Source of the DNA: Cristatella mucedo | Taxonomy: Eukaryota > Bryozoa > Phylactolaemata > Cristatellidae | DNA: 53,525 bases | NCBI GenBank assembly: GCA_009760855.2 | Contig: WPIO01000065.1 | Span: forward strand, 2,143,001-2,196,525 | Direction of reading: 5' to 3' | In this document: positions 33,735-42,945 of the stretch, in pieces | Layout: the number at the start of each line of letters is the position of its first letter | Position numbering within the stretch: position 1 is the stretch's first letter | The notes under the pieces: generated by a model | Told to the model about the DNA's origin: nothing | What the model saw: only the letters and a program-made list of their open reading frames with translations | Database searches by the model: none | Position numbers and translations under genes: made by a program

Positions 33735-35490
33735 GTCGCGTACTCATCGCCCAGCACTGAGTAGCCGAATCGCACCGGGCTTCGTCCGCAGCTTTCGCAG
33801 CCGCTTTTTACAGCTGCAAGTGCATCAGGTAAAGGAAGCTGTACCTCGCTTATCCTCGAGGTCACTCCGTTAAGGTTTGCCGTCTTCAATAATGAAGCCG
33901 TGGATTCACTCGAAAGCCGGCTACTCTTTCGCCGAGGGCGCATCGGTTACACTTCGCTGTCTTGCGCTGGTCATAAAAGGCAACCCCGTCAGCATACAGT
34001 GGTCAAAGCTGCCCGACAACAAAACGATCGAGGTGAGTCCGGTCTGCGACCTGCATCTCTGCACCTTTTGGTCGGAATTACATGGCTGAGACCACCAACT
34101 GTCGTTGCCATGGCACTGCAGTAGTCATGCTAGTATTTCGCTATCCGCTGTCGAGATCTGCCGTAGCCGGATCTGCAGGCTTCCCCTTTAGTTACAACGT
34201 GAAAAGCACTGAACAGCTGGAACCAAATATTTGCATGCAACAAGCCGTGCCGTGGGTTGTGCACTGACTAGCAAGCTGAGCTCCGAGATCTGCCGTCAGC
34301 GAGAATTTTCTCCAGCTGCATGTCTCTACTATTTCCTTCCTCTCAGCTTCTTATAGCTCTTCGTGCCCTGAATAATTTATTTCAGTGTACGGACCTTGCC
34401 TTCTGAAGCAAGCGCCGATTATAACTGCACGAGCTGTGGACTTGTGTCATTATGATAGCTATTGCATCGACTTCGGAGTGTTCGTGCCGGGCTACGGCAG
34501 ATCAATCAAAATTCAAATGCGTAGTGGGTCTTCTAGCTCAGTAAGCCGGTAAATGGCATGCTGTCTACGCCTTGCGTTAAAGCTGAGATAATGTGTCGTT
34601 GTTCTAAAAAAAATTGTCAATGTTCTGCCAACTCCTGAACGTTCACGCTCGAAGTCCCCAGGAGTGACGATTCCCGAAAGCATCACTTCAAGCATTGCTA
34701 CTTAGGTCACTGAGATCTTGCTGCATGTATTGTTGACGTTCTCACGTGGATGGCAGCAAACTTTGTCGAATTAAAAGACGAAACAACTTAATAGTTATGG
34801 ACTAATCTAGTTCAACTAAGAAATTGGAAAACCCGTGTCTCGAAGTTAACTTGGCCAGCCTATCTCCCGTAGCATATGTACAAAATTAAAGACTATGAAA
34901 CCGGATCAGTTAAAAGACAAATGTTCTGTCGTCCTCGGAAGGATAGCTGCTCCATACAAACTTGGAAAACGCAAGCAAAAGTCCGTTCTAATCATCGAGA
35001 TCGGATAATGTAAAGGTGCAACTCAGCTTAGTGTTGTCTGGTCTTCGTGAGTAAACCCAGAGTCAGTATAGATTCGGGCTTTATCAGGTTTGGCTAATAT
35101 CGAGTACTTGACTGGAGGAGGGGGCCCTAGAGGCTGCGGCCACTGATCCAGTTGCATTGTAAATCTTTGTCGCGAGGACTACCGCGGAGCACCCAAATCG
35201 TATTTGTGCGACCCGTTTGATTTTAGAATTCATCCGACCAGCGGATATCTGTCAAGCCGGCACAAATTGAGCGAGTCTGTCCACACAGCCTTGCTGATTG
35301 CGCCTTTAAGCGACGTGTTCAGGAGTTTGATCCCGTAATGGCAGCTTACAACCGGGCTCATTCCCAGCTTAGAATCAGGTCAGCTACGATATCCGACTCG
35401 GGAACGTACGTCTGCACAGCCTCTACCGTTGGTATCGCTCAGGCGACGATGCAAGAGGTGGAGATATACAAAGACGATGCCAACTCATAG
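30683..35490 (+). CDS. Secreted three-Ig-domain VEGFR/PDGFR-like receptor ectodomain (six-exon model)
   Basis: Inferred join: 30683-30794, 31209-31348, 31465-31672, 31882-32271, 33875-34032, 35323-35490, giving 391 residues with compatible phases at every junction. Residues 1-27 form a signal peptide (VAAALLCGLAL core). Ig domain 1 has C66, W75, LDTGEYEC with C124. Domain 2 has C183, a Ser/Gly-rich insert at 213-235, YDPRVGFIL at 243-251 and C264. Domain 3 has C312, W326, and SDSGTYVC with C367. The order, and the GF motif before the second cysteine of domain 2, match domains 1-3 of VEGF/PDGF receptors, where domains 2-3 bind the growth factor. The stop falls after VEIYKDDANS, just past domain 3, so no membrane anchor or kinase follows. 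It could be a soluble ligand trap, a soluble isoform of a longer gene, or a truncated pseudogene. The family call is from pattern memory; exon borders are by eye. Confidence 0.72.
31209..31348 (+). CDS. Exon 2: Ig domain 1, first half
   Basis: The acceptor 'gacagag' is weak but gives the required phase. The frame holds EAGASVQLRCRGSTG and FVWTYPG, that is the B-strand cysteine and C-strand tryptophan, and ends GKNESD at the donor 'gtgagt'. EAG-S-QL-CRG matches the start of domain 1 in VEGF/PDGF receptors. The 5' border is the least certain part. Confidence 0.65.
31465..31672 (+). CDS. Exon 3: Ig domain 1, second half
   Basis: A pyrimidine-rich acceptor ('cctttccgcctcag') opens KAALRGSREIEV. 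The F-strand motif LTLLDMTYLDTGEYECACA supplies the second cysteine, with an extra cysteine two residues later. NRT at 128-130 is a glycosylation sequon. It ends RLSVYLFVR, phase 1, at the donor 'gtgcgt'. Confidence 0.75.
31760..31795. repeat. Near-perfect 36-bp palindrome in intron 3
   Basis: Arms 'cgtcggcaaagacggac' and 'gtccgtctttgccgacg' (17 bp each) are exact reverse complements separated by the two bases GA. It begins 87 bp after the exon 3 donor. As RNA it would form a very stable hairpin inside the intron. Confidence 0.9.
31882..32271 (+). CDS. Exon 4: Ig domain 2
   Basis: The whole domain lies in one exon, phase 1 in and out. TQVVVGKTGRAAVLPC carries the first cysteine. SLLLEW is followed by an unusual Gly/Ser/Glu-rich loop. 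AAQYDPRVGFILEALTL and AGHYVCRAELGN give the E-F region. NSS at 270-272 is a sequon. The donor is 'gtgagc'. The Y/WD-(x)n-GF motif before the second cysteine is typical of the ligand-binding domain 2 of VEGF receptors. Confidence 0.75.
33423..33733. repeat. (CT)n/(TCTG)n microsatellite in intron 4
   Basis: Mixed CTCT and TGTCTG repeats resolve into about 70 bp of pure (CT)n at 33661-33732. Serine/leucine-rich and RE-rich frames across it are not genes. It is the reverse complement of the (GA)n tract upstream of the promoter. Confidence 0.95.
33875..34032 (+). CDS. Exon 5: Ig domain 3, first half
   Basis: The frame reads YSFAEGASVTLRC and VSIQWSKLPDNKTIE, with the B-strand cysteine and C-strand tryptophan, and ends phase 0 at a consensus donor 'gtgagt'. 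The acceptor 'ccgttaag' is chosen because it restores phase 1. NKT at 332-334 is a sequon. About 1.6 kb of intron, including a (CT)n tract, precedes it. Confidence 0.7.
34728..34885 (+). mobile_element. L2 fragment in intron 5
   Basis: The plus strand reads DVLTWMAANFVELKDETT, matching the L2 segment after the catalytic box ([15 protein letters not shown]). It continues for about 100 bp with broken frames. Confidence 0.7.
35005..35060 (-). mobile_element. Small inverted L2 fragment
   Basis: 'aaaggtgcaactcagcttag' and 'tgttgtctggtcttcgtgag' correspond to the minus-strand sequence of the L2 catalytic-box region. It lies opposite to the fragment at 34728 and holds the part of ORF2 just upstream of it, as a 5' inversion would. 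Confidence 0.45.
35323..35490 (+). CDS. Exon 6: Ig domain 3, second half, and stop
   Basis: Acceptor 'gcgacgtgttcag' opens EFDPVMAAYNRAHSQLRIRS, then ATISDSGTYVCTAS, and ends VEIYKDDANS-stop. This start puts 41 residues between the tryptophan and the second cysteine, normal for an Ig domain. An earlier acceptor ('gattttag', exon from 35227) keeps the frame open but makes the loop too long. No usable donor occurs between the domain's end and the TAG. Confidence 0.68.
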   Translation, partial: EFDPVMAAYNRAHSQLRIRSATISDSGTYVCTASTVGIAQATMQEVEIYKDDANS

Positions 35491-35731
35491 GCTAAACGAG
35501 TATGTATAATTGAGGCGAACAGAGTGAATTTCTCCGGGCAACCCGAAATGTTTGCCGATGGACGAGCTTACGGTGGTAGCCCTTGGTGTCAGCGCCACCT
35601 GCACGTTTGCATGGCGAGTCAACTCCAAAAAGAATGACTACTATCCATCTGCTAGCGCATCAGAGGGAGCGACACAGCCCAGTTAATGCTCACTCACTGG
35701 AAGCGTCCATGCATTTGCAGACGCTAGCATC

Positions 35732-35737
35732 AATAAA
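35732..35737 (+). terminator. Polyadenylation signal AATAAA for the Ig-receptor transcript
   Basis: A canonical AATAAA occurs 242 bp after the exon 6 stop, with 'aatcgttttattttg' just downstream. This gives exon 6 a plausible 3' UTR of about 260 bp and supports it as the terminal exon. Confidence 0.5.
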
Positions 35738-35759
35738 GGCAGCAATCGTTTTATTTTGA

Positions 35760-38376
35760 ATTGCATATCTGTATATGTGTCGGTACTGCTTGTCGCTGTG
35801 CCACTGGCGAGCTTGGACAGAAGGAGTGCTCGGCTTAGTCTGTATTCGAGGCCTATTAAGACTGCATGGCGGCTGGGGTCAAGGCAGCAGGGGTCGCACT
35901 TGGCGGCCGCTAATGTCTAAGCGGCTGAATATTGACCCTGGCTACGATTCAAGCGACCTTGTTTGAGTGACATAAAAAAACTTCGGGGGGGGGGAGGCCA
36001 TGAAGTCATTCAGAGTTACCTAGTCGAGAGGCATCGAGGCTGTCATGTTTTTCCAAATATAAGCCGAGACAATAGCCAACAACTGTCGTGCCGATTAGAT
36101 TTTGGTGGCAGGTTCTCCGGGTGACCAGGTTCGACTGGGTGCAGAAAGTAGCAGTCAACGGCACAGTGTCATTTTGGGCGTAAGCCACATCAGGCAGCGG
36201 ACTGCAGTGAAACCGTACCCGAGTAGCCCGGTCATGTATGCAGCTTTGAGCCGGAGTTCCTAGCACACGATTGGTCGATCGGATAACGAAGGCATGCAAG
36301 GGCCATGCGGTCGGGCCCCACGATAGCTGCCGTGTCCCAATGCCCTGCCAGAGCAATTGCTACTCAAAATGACTAGGGGGCTGACGGCAAGCGGGCATCC
36401 TGGCGGCAGGGCCTGGAGACTGGAGCCGATATTTGTGACGGAATCGCTGCCGCCATGCCGAGAGCGAAAGGGATGCCGCCCGATCGCGGCCTACTGCGTT
36501 TGTGCGAGCCGAACCAAGCAGCATCGTAGCTTCTACATCATTCTACGAGCAGTTCTACCGGTAGCTGGAGGCAGGCAACCGAGTTGGTACCTGAGCCAGC
36601 CGCATCAGGTGCAGCAACAGGCCGAACTGACGAGTCTGCAGTTAGCTGTGCACGGTTCGTGCTTTAGTAAAGAAGCGAGTGCTCACGATTACCACAGTTA
36701 GGTCATTAAATGTAAGCCAAATTAAATTGTAAGGGTTAAGTAAATCGCCTTCGACGACCGAGGTATAGGGGAAACTATTTGATGACTTGAGCTATTGGGC
36801 TCGAGCGCTGCCGCACGCATGAAGTGCTTGCATAAAGACCAAGTTCCTTTAGAGTGCTGTACGAATGAGCTACCGCGCTCACCTGCATGTCGCCGCTCCC
36901 TCCCGCTTGCCGGCGGTGCGGCTCTCAAGCCGGACCCGGTGATAGACAGCGGCATTGCTGTGGTAATCGTCGATGTGACGTGATGCCCCGTTCGACGGTC
37001 GCGAGGATTCCCGGGTGGTGGCGGCGGCCCAGAACATGTCGATAAGTAGGCAGCCACTGCCCGCCCGGTCTTTCCCGGCCGCTAGCTGCCGGTCGGCGGT
37101 GGCGAAGCCCTTCATGGTCGGGGCTCTCGACTGCTGGTGGCCAAACAATGCAGCCTGCCTAGCCTAGACATCGACATTCCGCGCGCGGAACGAACGCCAT
37201 TGCGGCGGCTGTGCGTCTCCGACGCCATTACAATCGCGTAAGCGGCGCGGTCCCTGTTCGAGAACCGGCAGACGTGGGTAGCGCCCGGGACCCCGGCAGG
37301 GCAGGGCGCCGCCGGCTAATCGACGTGTGTACGTTCAATATGTTTTTGCATTTTTAATGTATACATTTTCTATCTACACAGTCAAAACCAGCAAACGCGG
37401 CAACTTTTTTTACGAGCAACTCTCCTCGCGTGCGGCTTGAATCTGTCAGAATGCACATGTCCGTGAGTGTGGCCTGTGAAATAGTGGCAGCGGTTGAACG
37501 TGTGGTTCTTATATTTATACGCTTGCTCGTGCGTAAATTTTCAAGGAAGCGGTCGGTGTCTTTCTCAGTGGAATCTCGGGTAGCAGTACTGCCTTCTGCA
37601 ACGCCATACTCGTGTGAAATATACTAACGCTAGGCGCTAAGTAGTCGAGATATCTGATAAGCGAACGCACGAGTGAAAGATGTAAGGCAGCCATTGCTGA
37701 GAACTCGTGCGCTTTCACTGGCAGGAGCTTTTGACCGGCAGGCAAATGAATCAGCCAGCAGCTGCTGTAGCTGACCTATAATACACGTAAATGACGATGC
37801 TTAGGGAACTAGCTCTGCGAAATAAAATCGCGACCGCGCCGCAGCTGAGACCGCGCTGTTCGTATAAACGCTTTGTTCAGGGCCAACGGCACCCGAATCT
37901 GCAAGGCCGGATACAAACATGGCGGTGGCCCAGATTAAAGTTGCGACGAATGGCGTAATTGCGGCTGACTGACGCAGCGGCGTGCTCGCACGTCTTGTGA
38001 GAGCCGTCGGGTTAAGATTACGCACAATCTGCTTTCGCCGCCCACGCGACACGACGTTGCTAATCTTGGAACAGTGCCGACGAGTCCGATTTCACGGTAG
38101 ACCGGCTCGCACTTTCACAGGCGGACACGGACCGAGCTCAGAGATAATCGCACGGAGAAAGATTGCAGCGTCCGCCCGCTAGCCAGACCCGAGGCGCAGC
38201 AGCTCGGAGCAGCAGCGCGGAGCGCCGGTCGCTCCTCGCCTCCCGAGCAGACCGTCGTCGCAGAAGACCCGAAGCTCTGCCCTAGCCGCAGCCGCCGTCG
38301 CTTCGGAGCGACGCTTGCAGCGTGCAAGCGCTCGGCCGGAGTTCCGGTGCACTCCAGCATTCCTCCGCCGTTCTAG
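35760..38376. other. Intergenic, partly GC-rich; nothing firm
   Basis: A G run lies at about 35984-35993. GC content is raised at about 36300-36660, 36800-37300 and 37830-38370. 36728-36775 ('ccttcgacgaccgaggtat') resembles the head of SINE-B. Open frames on both strands overlap freely and show no domain. No kinase or transmembrane exon that could continue the Ig gene was found here. Confidence 0.4.
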
Positions 38377-38437
38377 ATGAGTGACTCGCGCAAACGGGAA
38401 CAAAGTGCTCCGTCAGCATCCGTCAGTTCCGACTATG
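38377..38437 (+). CDS. Candidate first coding exon of an unknown gene
   Basis: In GC-rich DNA, ATG opens MSDSRKREQSAPSASVSSDY and reaches a reasonable donor 'gtcagt' in phase 1 (61 nt). A short hydrophilic, serine-rich first exon in a CpG-rich stretch is plausible, but no following exon was identified and the frame also runs on for 126 codons without a stop. I do not recognise the protein. Confidence 0.3.
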
Positions 38438-38974
38438 GTCAGTGCGTCGTCGGCGCTCCTATTCTCCCCTCCCCCACCAAGAACTGCTGTACGCGAGCTG
38501 GTGCCCGCCACCGGTGCCGACCGCGTGGTCCTGCTCGCACGCTGCAGTCGCACTGCTGCGGCTCCGTTGGACCGGATCCGACGCGAGTCCCACTGGTTGG
38601 CTGCTCTCTCCCTTTATGCCCAGCCCCACCCTCCCTGCCGACTTTCTCGAGCCCATTTCTGGGCAGCATAAGAAGCCATTCACGTTTTACACACAGGCAT
38701 TTGAAGCGACTCCTTGTAACGCAGATTTTTATGTCTGAATTGGTAAAGGACCATTAGCTAGAGTACATTGACAGTCTGGAGCTAGTTTTGAACTTGGAAC
38801 CGCACGAGAAACTGTTGTCTTTTGGCTAAAATTGACGCATCATGGCTAGCCAGGGGCTCCAGTATTGCTGAGTGGAACTGGTCACCGTGCACCTTTGTTA
38901 CATGTTGCATGTGCTTTTCACAAGTGCAATCGGACGCTCGAGTAATTGTATTGCGTTTGGATGAGAACGCACAC

Positions 38975-39009
38975 CTTACATACACTATATACATATATAC
39001 ACTATATAC

Positions 39010-39041
<32 letters not shown>

Positions 39042-39070
39042 TATATATATACTATATACTATATACTTAC
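38975..39070. repeat. (AT)n-rich microsatellite
   Basis: Irregular TATATA and ACTATATAC repeats, nearly palindromic. No coding meaning. Confidence 0.9.
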
Positions 39071-39134
39071 ATACACTTACTGCACATACATACACTTACA
39101 TAACACTAGAGTACAGAAACTAAATATTGATTAA

Positions 39135-39660
39135 ACTCTGAAAACGGCTTTTCTTTCACTAATAAGAAAGATAAGACAGCTGAACTGCAATCAATGGCAA
39201 TGCCAGCTCTTTCTATGCGCTTCACATGCAATGGATAGTTAGCATCCCAACAGCAATAGTGGAACTTACAATTGTATAGCGCGTAAACCTGATTCGCGAT
39301 ATGACTCACGTGTAAGCCTGTGTGCATGCCTTGAAGCGTATGCGAGTTCTTAGCTTCATTGTAAATGTGTTCTTCAAGTCTGAAGGCGAAATTATGTCAG
39401 TTGGGTAGTGACTTCTCGTAAGCTCGCTTTGAAAGCGTATGAGCTGACGACACGGTCTCCCAAGGAGGAATTGAGATTGGTGAAAGTCAGAGCTCTGAGC
39501 CACAAGAAGAAATAGAAGTCGAAGTGAGGCGCGAGGGTGTGGCTAGGGGTAAGTATTTCTGATGGGTATACCCGCTAGCATTCTAGTAAGAAGAGCGGGC
39601 GGCACGACGGACAGCCAGAATAGAAGTAGCTGCATCTCAGATCGACAGGCCTAAACACTA
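39135..39660 (-). mobile_element. Old L2 copy, 3' part, interrupted by a SINE
   Basis: The plus strand shows an eroded L2 end ('ctctttctatgcgcttcaca'), then 'cgacacggtctcccaagg', then words matching the L2 C-terminal region up to 39660. The same element appears to resume after the SINE with 'taaaagtgagcgacggaacc' at 39860-39900. Confidence 0.55.
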
Positions 39661-39664
39661 TAAT

Positions 39665-40090
39665 GAAACCGTGGAGCGCCGGGTCCTCAGTCGCAGATTG
39701 AACCGCCGAGCTGGTTTGGTCTAGCGGTTAAGGTGCTCTCCCGACCAAGGTCTGACCAAGATCGTGGGCTCGAGTCCCGAGGCATATGTGAAGCGCCTGA
39801 ATAGAGATTAAGTTCTCTTGGGGCGCTATATAAATGAATTATATTTTTATATTATACATTCTAAAAGTGAGCGACGGAACCTTGAAAAAAATGTGCATCT
39901 CGGTGAGGATCCACTGTGCGCACACGTTGACAAGAGTTCAGCCAATCGGGACTTCGTAGCCGGATCTAAAGCCATGGACAACCAAATCCAGAGCCCCGTG
40001 TCAACCAAATCCAGATCCTATAAAATCCAGAGCCCCGTGTTGACTCAAGTGGAACCGTAGAGCGCCGGGTCCGCAGTCGAAGATTGAACC
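39665..40090. repeat. 39-bp direct repeats flanking the SINE-B region
   Basis: 'gaaaccgtggagcgccgggt' onward at 39665-39704 recurs with few changes at 40052-40090 (shared ending 'agattgaacc'). Between them 'aaatccagagccccgtgt' occurs twice, at 39984-40001 and 40023-40040. The origin of these repeats is unclear. Confidence 0.75.
39702..39855 (+). mobile_element. SINE-B (tRNA-derived, L2 tail)
   Basis: The head 'ggtttggtctagcggttaag' carries a good pol III A box, and 'gtgggctcgagtcccgagg' the B box. The body then joins the L2 hairpin tail 'gaagcgcctgaatagagatt', 'aagttctcttggggcgctat', and ends in 'aattatatttttat'. The best preserved copy in the window; others at 42012 (reverse) and 49625. Confidence 0.85.
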
Positions 40091-41595
40091 CACAAACACC
40101 AACAGAAACCAGAATGTCGCCATACGAAATCAGCAATTCAACGGGAAAAAGCACGAGCTATTTTATAAATGATCGTCCATTGTGATAATGTAATAATTCC
40201 CGAGTTTTCTTCTGCTGATACCAAGGGCTTGCTTTTATGCATTCCTAGGAAACTCAGAAGTGAACATTCCAGTGTGTCCCTGAAATTTAGAAGGTAAGGC
40301 TCTGTAGTCTCCCAATCTTCAGATTTGCAGAACTTTCGGGGAAGTTTAGAATCTTCTCCAGTTAACGCTGTTTATTGTTGAGCTGGCTTAAGGGAGTAGA
40401 GTTTTTGCCTAGCTTTTTTTGGGCCAACGTTGAATTCTGTCGGGACCTTAGTTATAAATAGGCGTTATTTTTAGCCGAGTTGCAATATGCAAAAGATCTC
40501 TAGGTGTGGAAGCGTTATAGGAGGACTAGGTTTCATTGCTTATCTATATCAGCTTGCCTAAAACCATCTACGTTTTACATCCCTACAGACTGATGGCTTG
40601 CACCACCTAGAAACATAGTGTGTGCCCCAAAACAGAAACGTAGCACGCTGACGGCCATCAGAATGTGAGCTATCTGTTTATATACGACGAATTAATCGCG
40701 GCTAGATCGATCGTGAGTGACTAGATTAGTCAGCAGGGAGCTCAATGGCCGCCGCTTCTACCTTTACAAGTAGTGGGATTGTGAACACTTCTCAAGCTCC
40801 GCGATAAAAGAAGAAGATGCAGGTTAGAAACGTCTAGTCAACAATTTCACATTCCGAAGGAACTTGGCGTTTCTTTGCATTGCGTCTGGGAAAATGCAGC
40901 CACTCACCTATTTTAAGAACGCTTTTTTGGAATGCCTCCTATTTGCTGGCTATCCCACGAATCTGTAGGTTAATATCAACAGTTTTCCATCATAATTTCA
41001 CAGATCGCTCTGGGAGCTCTATCATTTACATATGAGCGTTATTTGCTACATTTTTTACATGCGTACTCGTGCCCTGTAGACAACCCAACGAAATATTCCT
41101 AGACTATGAAATGACTCGTAACTTGTATGCGGCAACATTGGACTATTCATCTAATGAATTTTAAATCGAATGAGATCAATCATCTTCAGGCGTATATTAC
41201 ACTAGAATGATACGGTGCAATGCATCTACACAATTCCGATAAGTTTATAGCTGTTAATAGACAGCAAACCCAGCAAATAGGTTCTAGGGACGACATAGAA
41301 CAAATCTAAACTGATAACACGACTGCGAGTGAATAACCTCATTCTCGGAAGTGTTTGCTTAAAGAGTCTTTCTGCAAGTTCTGTTCAATAACTTGACTTT
41401 TTGAATACTATTCGCCACCTCGTGCTTCTCAATGCGCTTATCGTCTTTCGTGGGCATGACAAGCACTTCACTGACATGGTTTAGTTTTTATCTTAGAGGG
41501 AGATTTCAGAGCGTCCATGTCCAGAGCCAAAAGCCATTCCATAAGGAGTTCAAGTATGGATTACGTACATAATCCGCCCCAGCTCCACATCTTGT
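40091..41595. other. AT-rich stretch, nothing recognised
   Basis: No coding frame or repeat family could be supported. Confidence 0.5.
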
Positions 41596-41599
41596 CATG

Positions 41600-41705
41600 G
41601 TCATAAAGCTATGCAGTGACATCTACTCTCATACTGCTGAATGCGGCAAATCCTTTCCAGCCGTCCTGAGCTGCTACTTCCATGCAACCCACACACTACT
41701 CGCTC
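41600..41705 (+). mobile_element. LINE-B fragment
   Basis: 'atgcagtgacatctactctc' and 'ttccagccgtcctgagctgc' match the LINE-B coding strand at 42210-42280 and the reverse of 17030-17090. The 3' end is lacking. Confidence 0.6.
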
Positions 41706-42007
41706 CCAAGCTACATCCGACGGCGGAGGACAGCTGACCTCCGTGCTGGTTTTGGCCTAACCGAAATATACCCCCTAAGCTGTCAGCTTTGTTATTCATA
41801 TTCGTTCTTTTGTTGCTCCACGTTGGATATTCGTACACACCGCGACAGGAATAGCAGCCAATTCTCACTTATCCGGTTACATTTATGGTCGAGCTTCCAT
41901 CGGATTTATTGCACTTGGCCAGCGAATCCCCTGAGGCCCCCCGGAACGGAAAGTGGAAGTCCAGTACCGAGATGACCAAGTAGTCCTTCTTTTAAAGACC
42001 GTTATAT

Positions 42008-42150
42008 ATATATCGTTCGTATTGCACCCTAAGAGAACTTAATCTCTATTCAGGCGCTTCGCAAATGCCTCTGGGCTCGAGTCCACGACCTCTGCCAGAC
42101 CTTGTCGGGGCGAGCACCTTGGCCGCTGGACCACGCCAGCTCGGCATGGC
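42008..42150 (-). mobile_element. SINE-B copy, reverse
   Basis: The reverse complement reads 'ctggcgtggtccagcggcca' (A box), 'gtcgtggactcgagcccaga' (B box), then 'gaagcgcctgaatagagatt' and 'aagttctcttagggtgc'. It aligns end to end with the 39702 copy. It abuts a LINE-B fragment. Confidence 0.85.
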
Positions 42151-42151
42151 G

Positions 42152-42475
42152 ACAAAAGCTTTTGCTCTGCGGGTCCTAGATTGTGGAACTCACTTCCGCT
42201 ATTCTTACGCGATGACAACGATTCTCTTGCTGCGGACTGGCTCATCCTTTCCAGCCGTCCTGAACTGCTACTTCCATATCACTCACTACCTCAACTTCTC
42301 TCCTGACTCTGCTATGCTTCCAACTTTCTCTGTGTTGGGTGAGATGAAGTCTAGTTGCTACCGAATGCGTACTGAAAGCCGCTTAGGCTGTGAGTGTGCT
42401 ATGCAAAACTTCTCCATAACACCGTCATAGTCTTTGTCACTTTGTGGGGTTAATGACGGAGATACTTAATGTTAG
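42152..42475 (+). mobile_element. LINE-B, C-terminal ORF2 and 3' UTR
   Basis: 'attgtggaactcacttccgc' translates to LWNSLP, the C-terminal mark of L2/CR1-like ORF2. DDNDSLAADW follows. The 3' part reads 'gaatgcgtactgaaagccgc' and ends in the family's 'gacggagatacttaatg'. It is the clearest evidence that LINE-B is a non-LTR retrotransposon. Confidence 0.7.
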
Positions 42476-42589
42476 ATGATCACATCAGCTCCACACTCGG
42501 GTTTTCGTGCAAACAGCTATGTACTACTGCCAAAGGGGCCACGAATGATCTATTTCCGACACCCTGTCAAGACTCCAAGAATTAACTCG

Positions 42590-42945
42590 TATTTTAGTAA
42601 GTAAAAGTAGCAGCTATCGTGCTACACACTTAGAACAGGATTTTGCCAGTGCAAGTACCAACTTAGATTTTGTATCCCGGCCTAAGCAAGCCCTAATTTT
42701 TGCGCTGCTACGTAGTTGAAGGTAGGCAGACAAGGCTGTGGAGCTGATGTGATCGTATAGCGACAGGTCACAACGGAACAGGACACACAGATTTCGTGCT
42801 CATGCTAAATGAGATATGGTGGCAGAGTCAATTGTAAACATTAAGTAATCAAACTTCTCAGTCTTGCTAGATTTTACACATAACTAGTAAGGTGGTTTCA
42901 TCATCATTCAACCCGAGAAAGTTTGCTGCCATCCATAGCAGACCT
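42590..42945 (-). mobile_element. Old L2 fragment
   Basis: Plus-strand words 'gtaccaacttagattttgta', 'ggctgtggagctgatgtgat', 'gatatggtggcagagtcaat' and 'agaaagtttgctgccatcca' follow the L2 order between the RT box and the C-terminal region. No open frame. Confidence 0.75.

Noticed and set aside
33401-33943. Long serine/leucine-rich and arginine/glutamate-rich frames
   Set aside because: They are translations of (CT)n/(GA)n microsatellite DNA, as are those at 24259-24483, 29268-29571 and 48237-48623.
35227-35322. Longer exon 6 starting at the 'gattttag' acceptor
   Set aside because: The frame stays open, but 32 extra residues would distort the spacing between tryptophan and second cysteine of Ig domain 3.
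35760-39000. Transmembrane or tyrosine kinase exons continuing the Ig receptor
   Set aside because: I looked for HRDLAARN-, DFG- and hydrophobic-segment-like frames on the plus strand and found none.
39711-39780. tRNA gene
   Set aside because: A and B boxes are present, but the body continues into a LINE-like tail and the cloverleaf is not maintained. It is a SINE.
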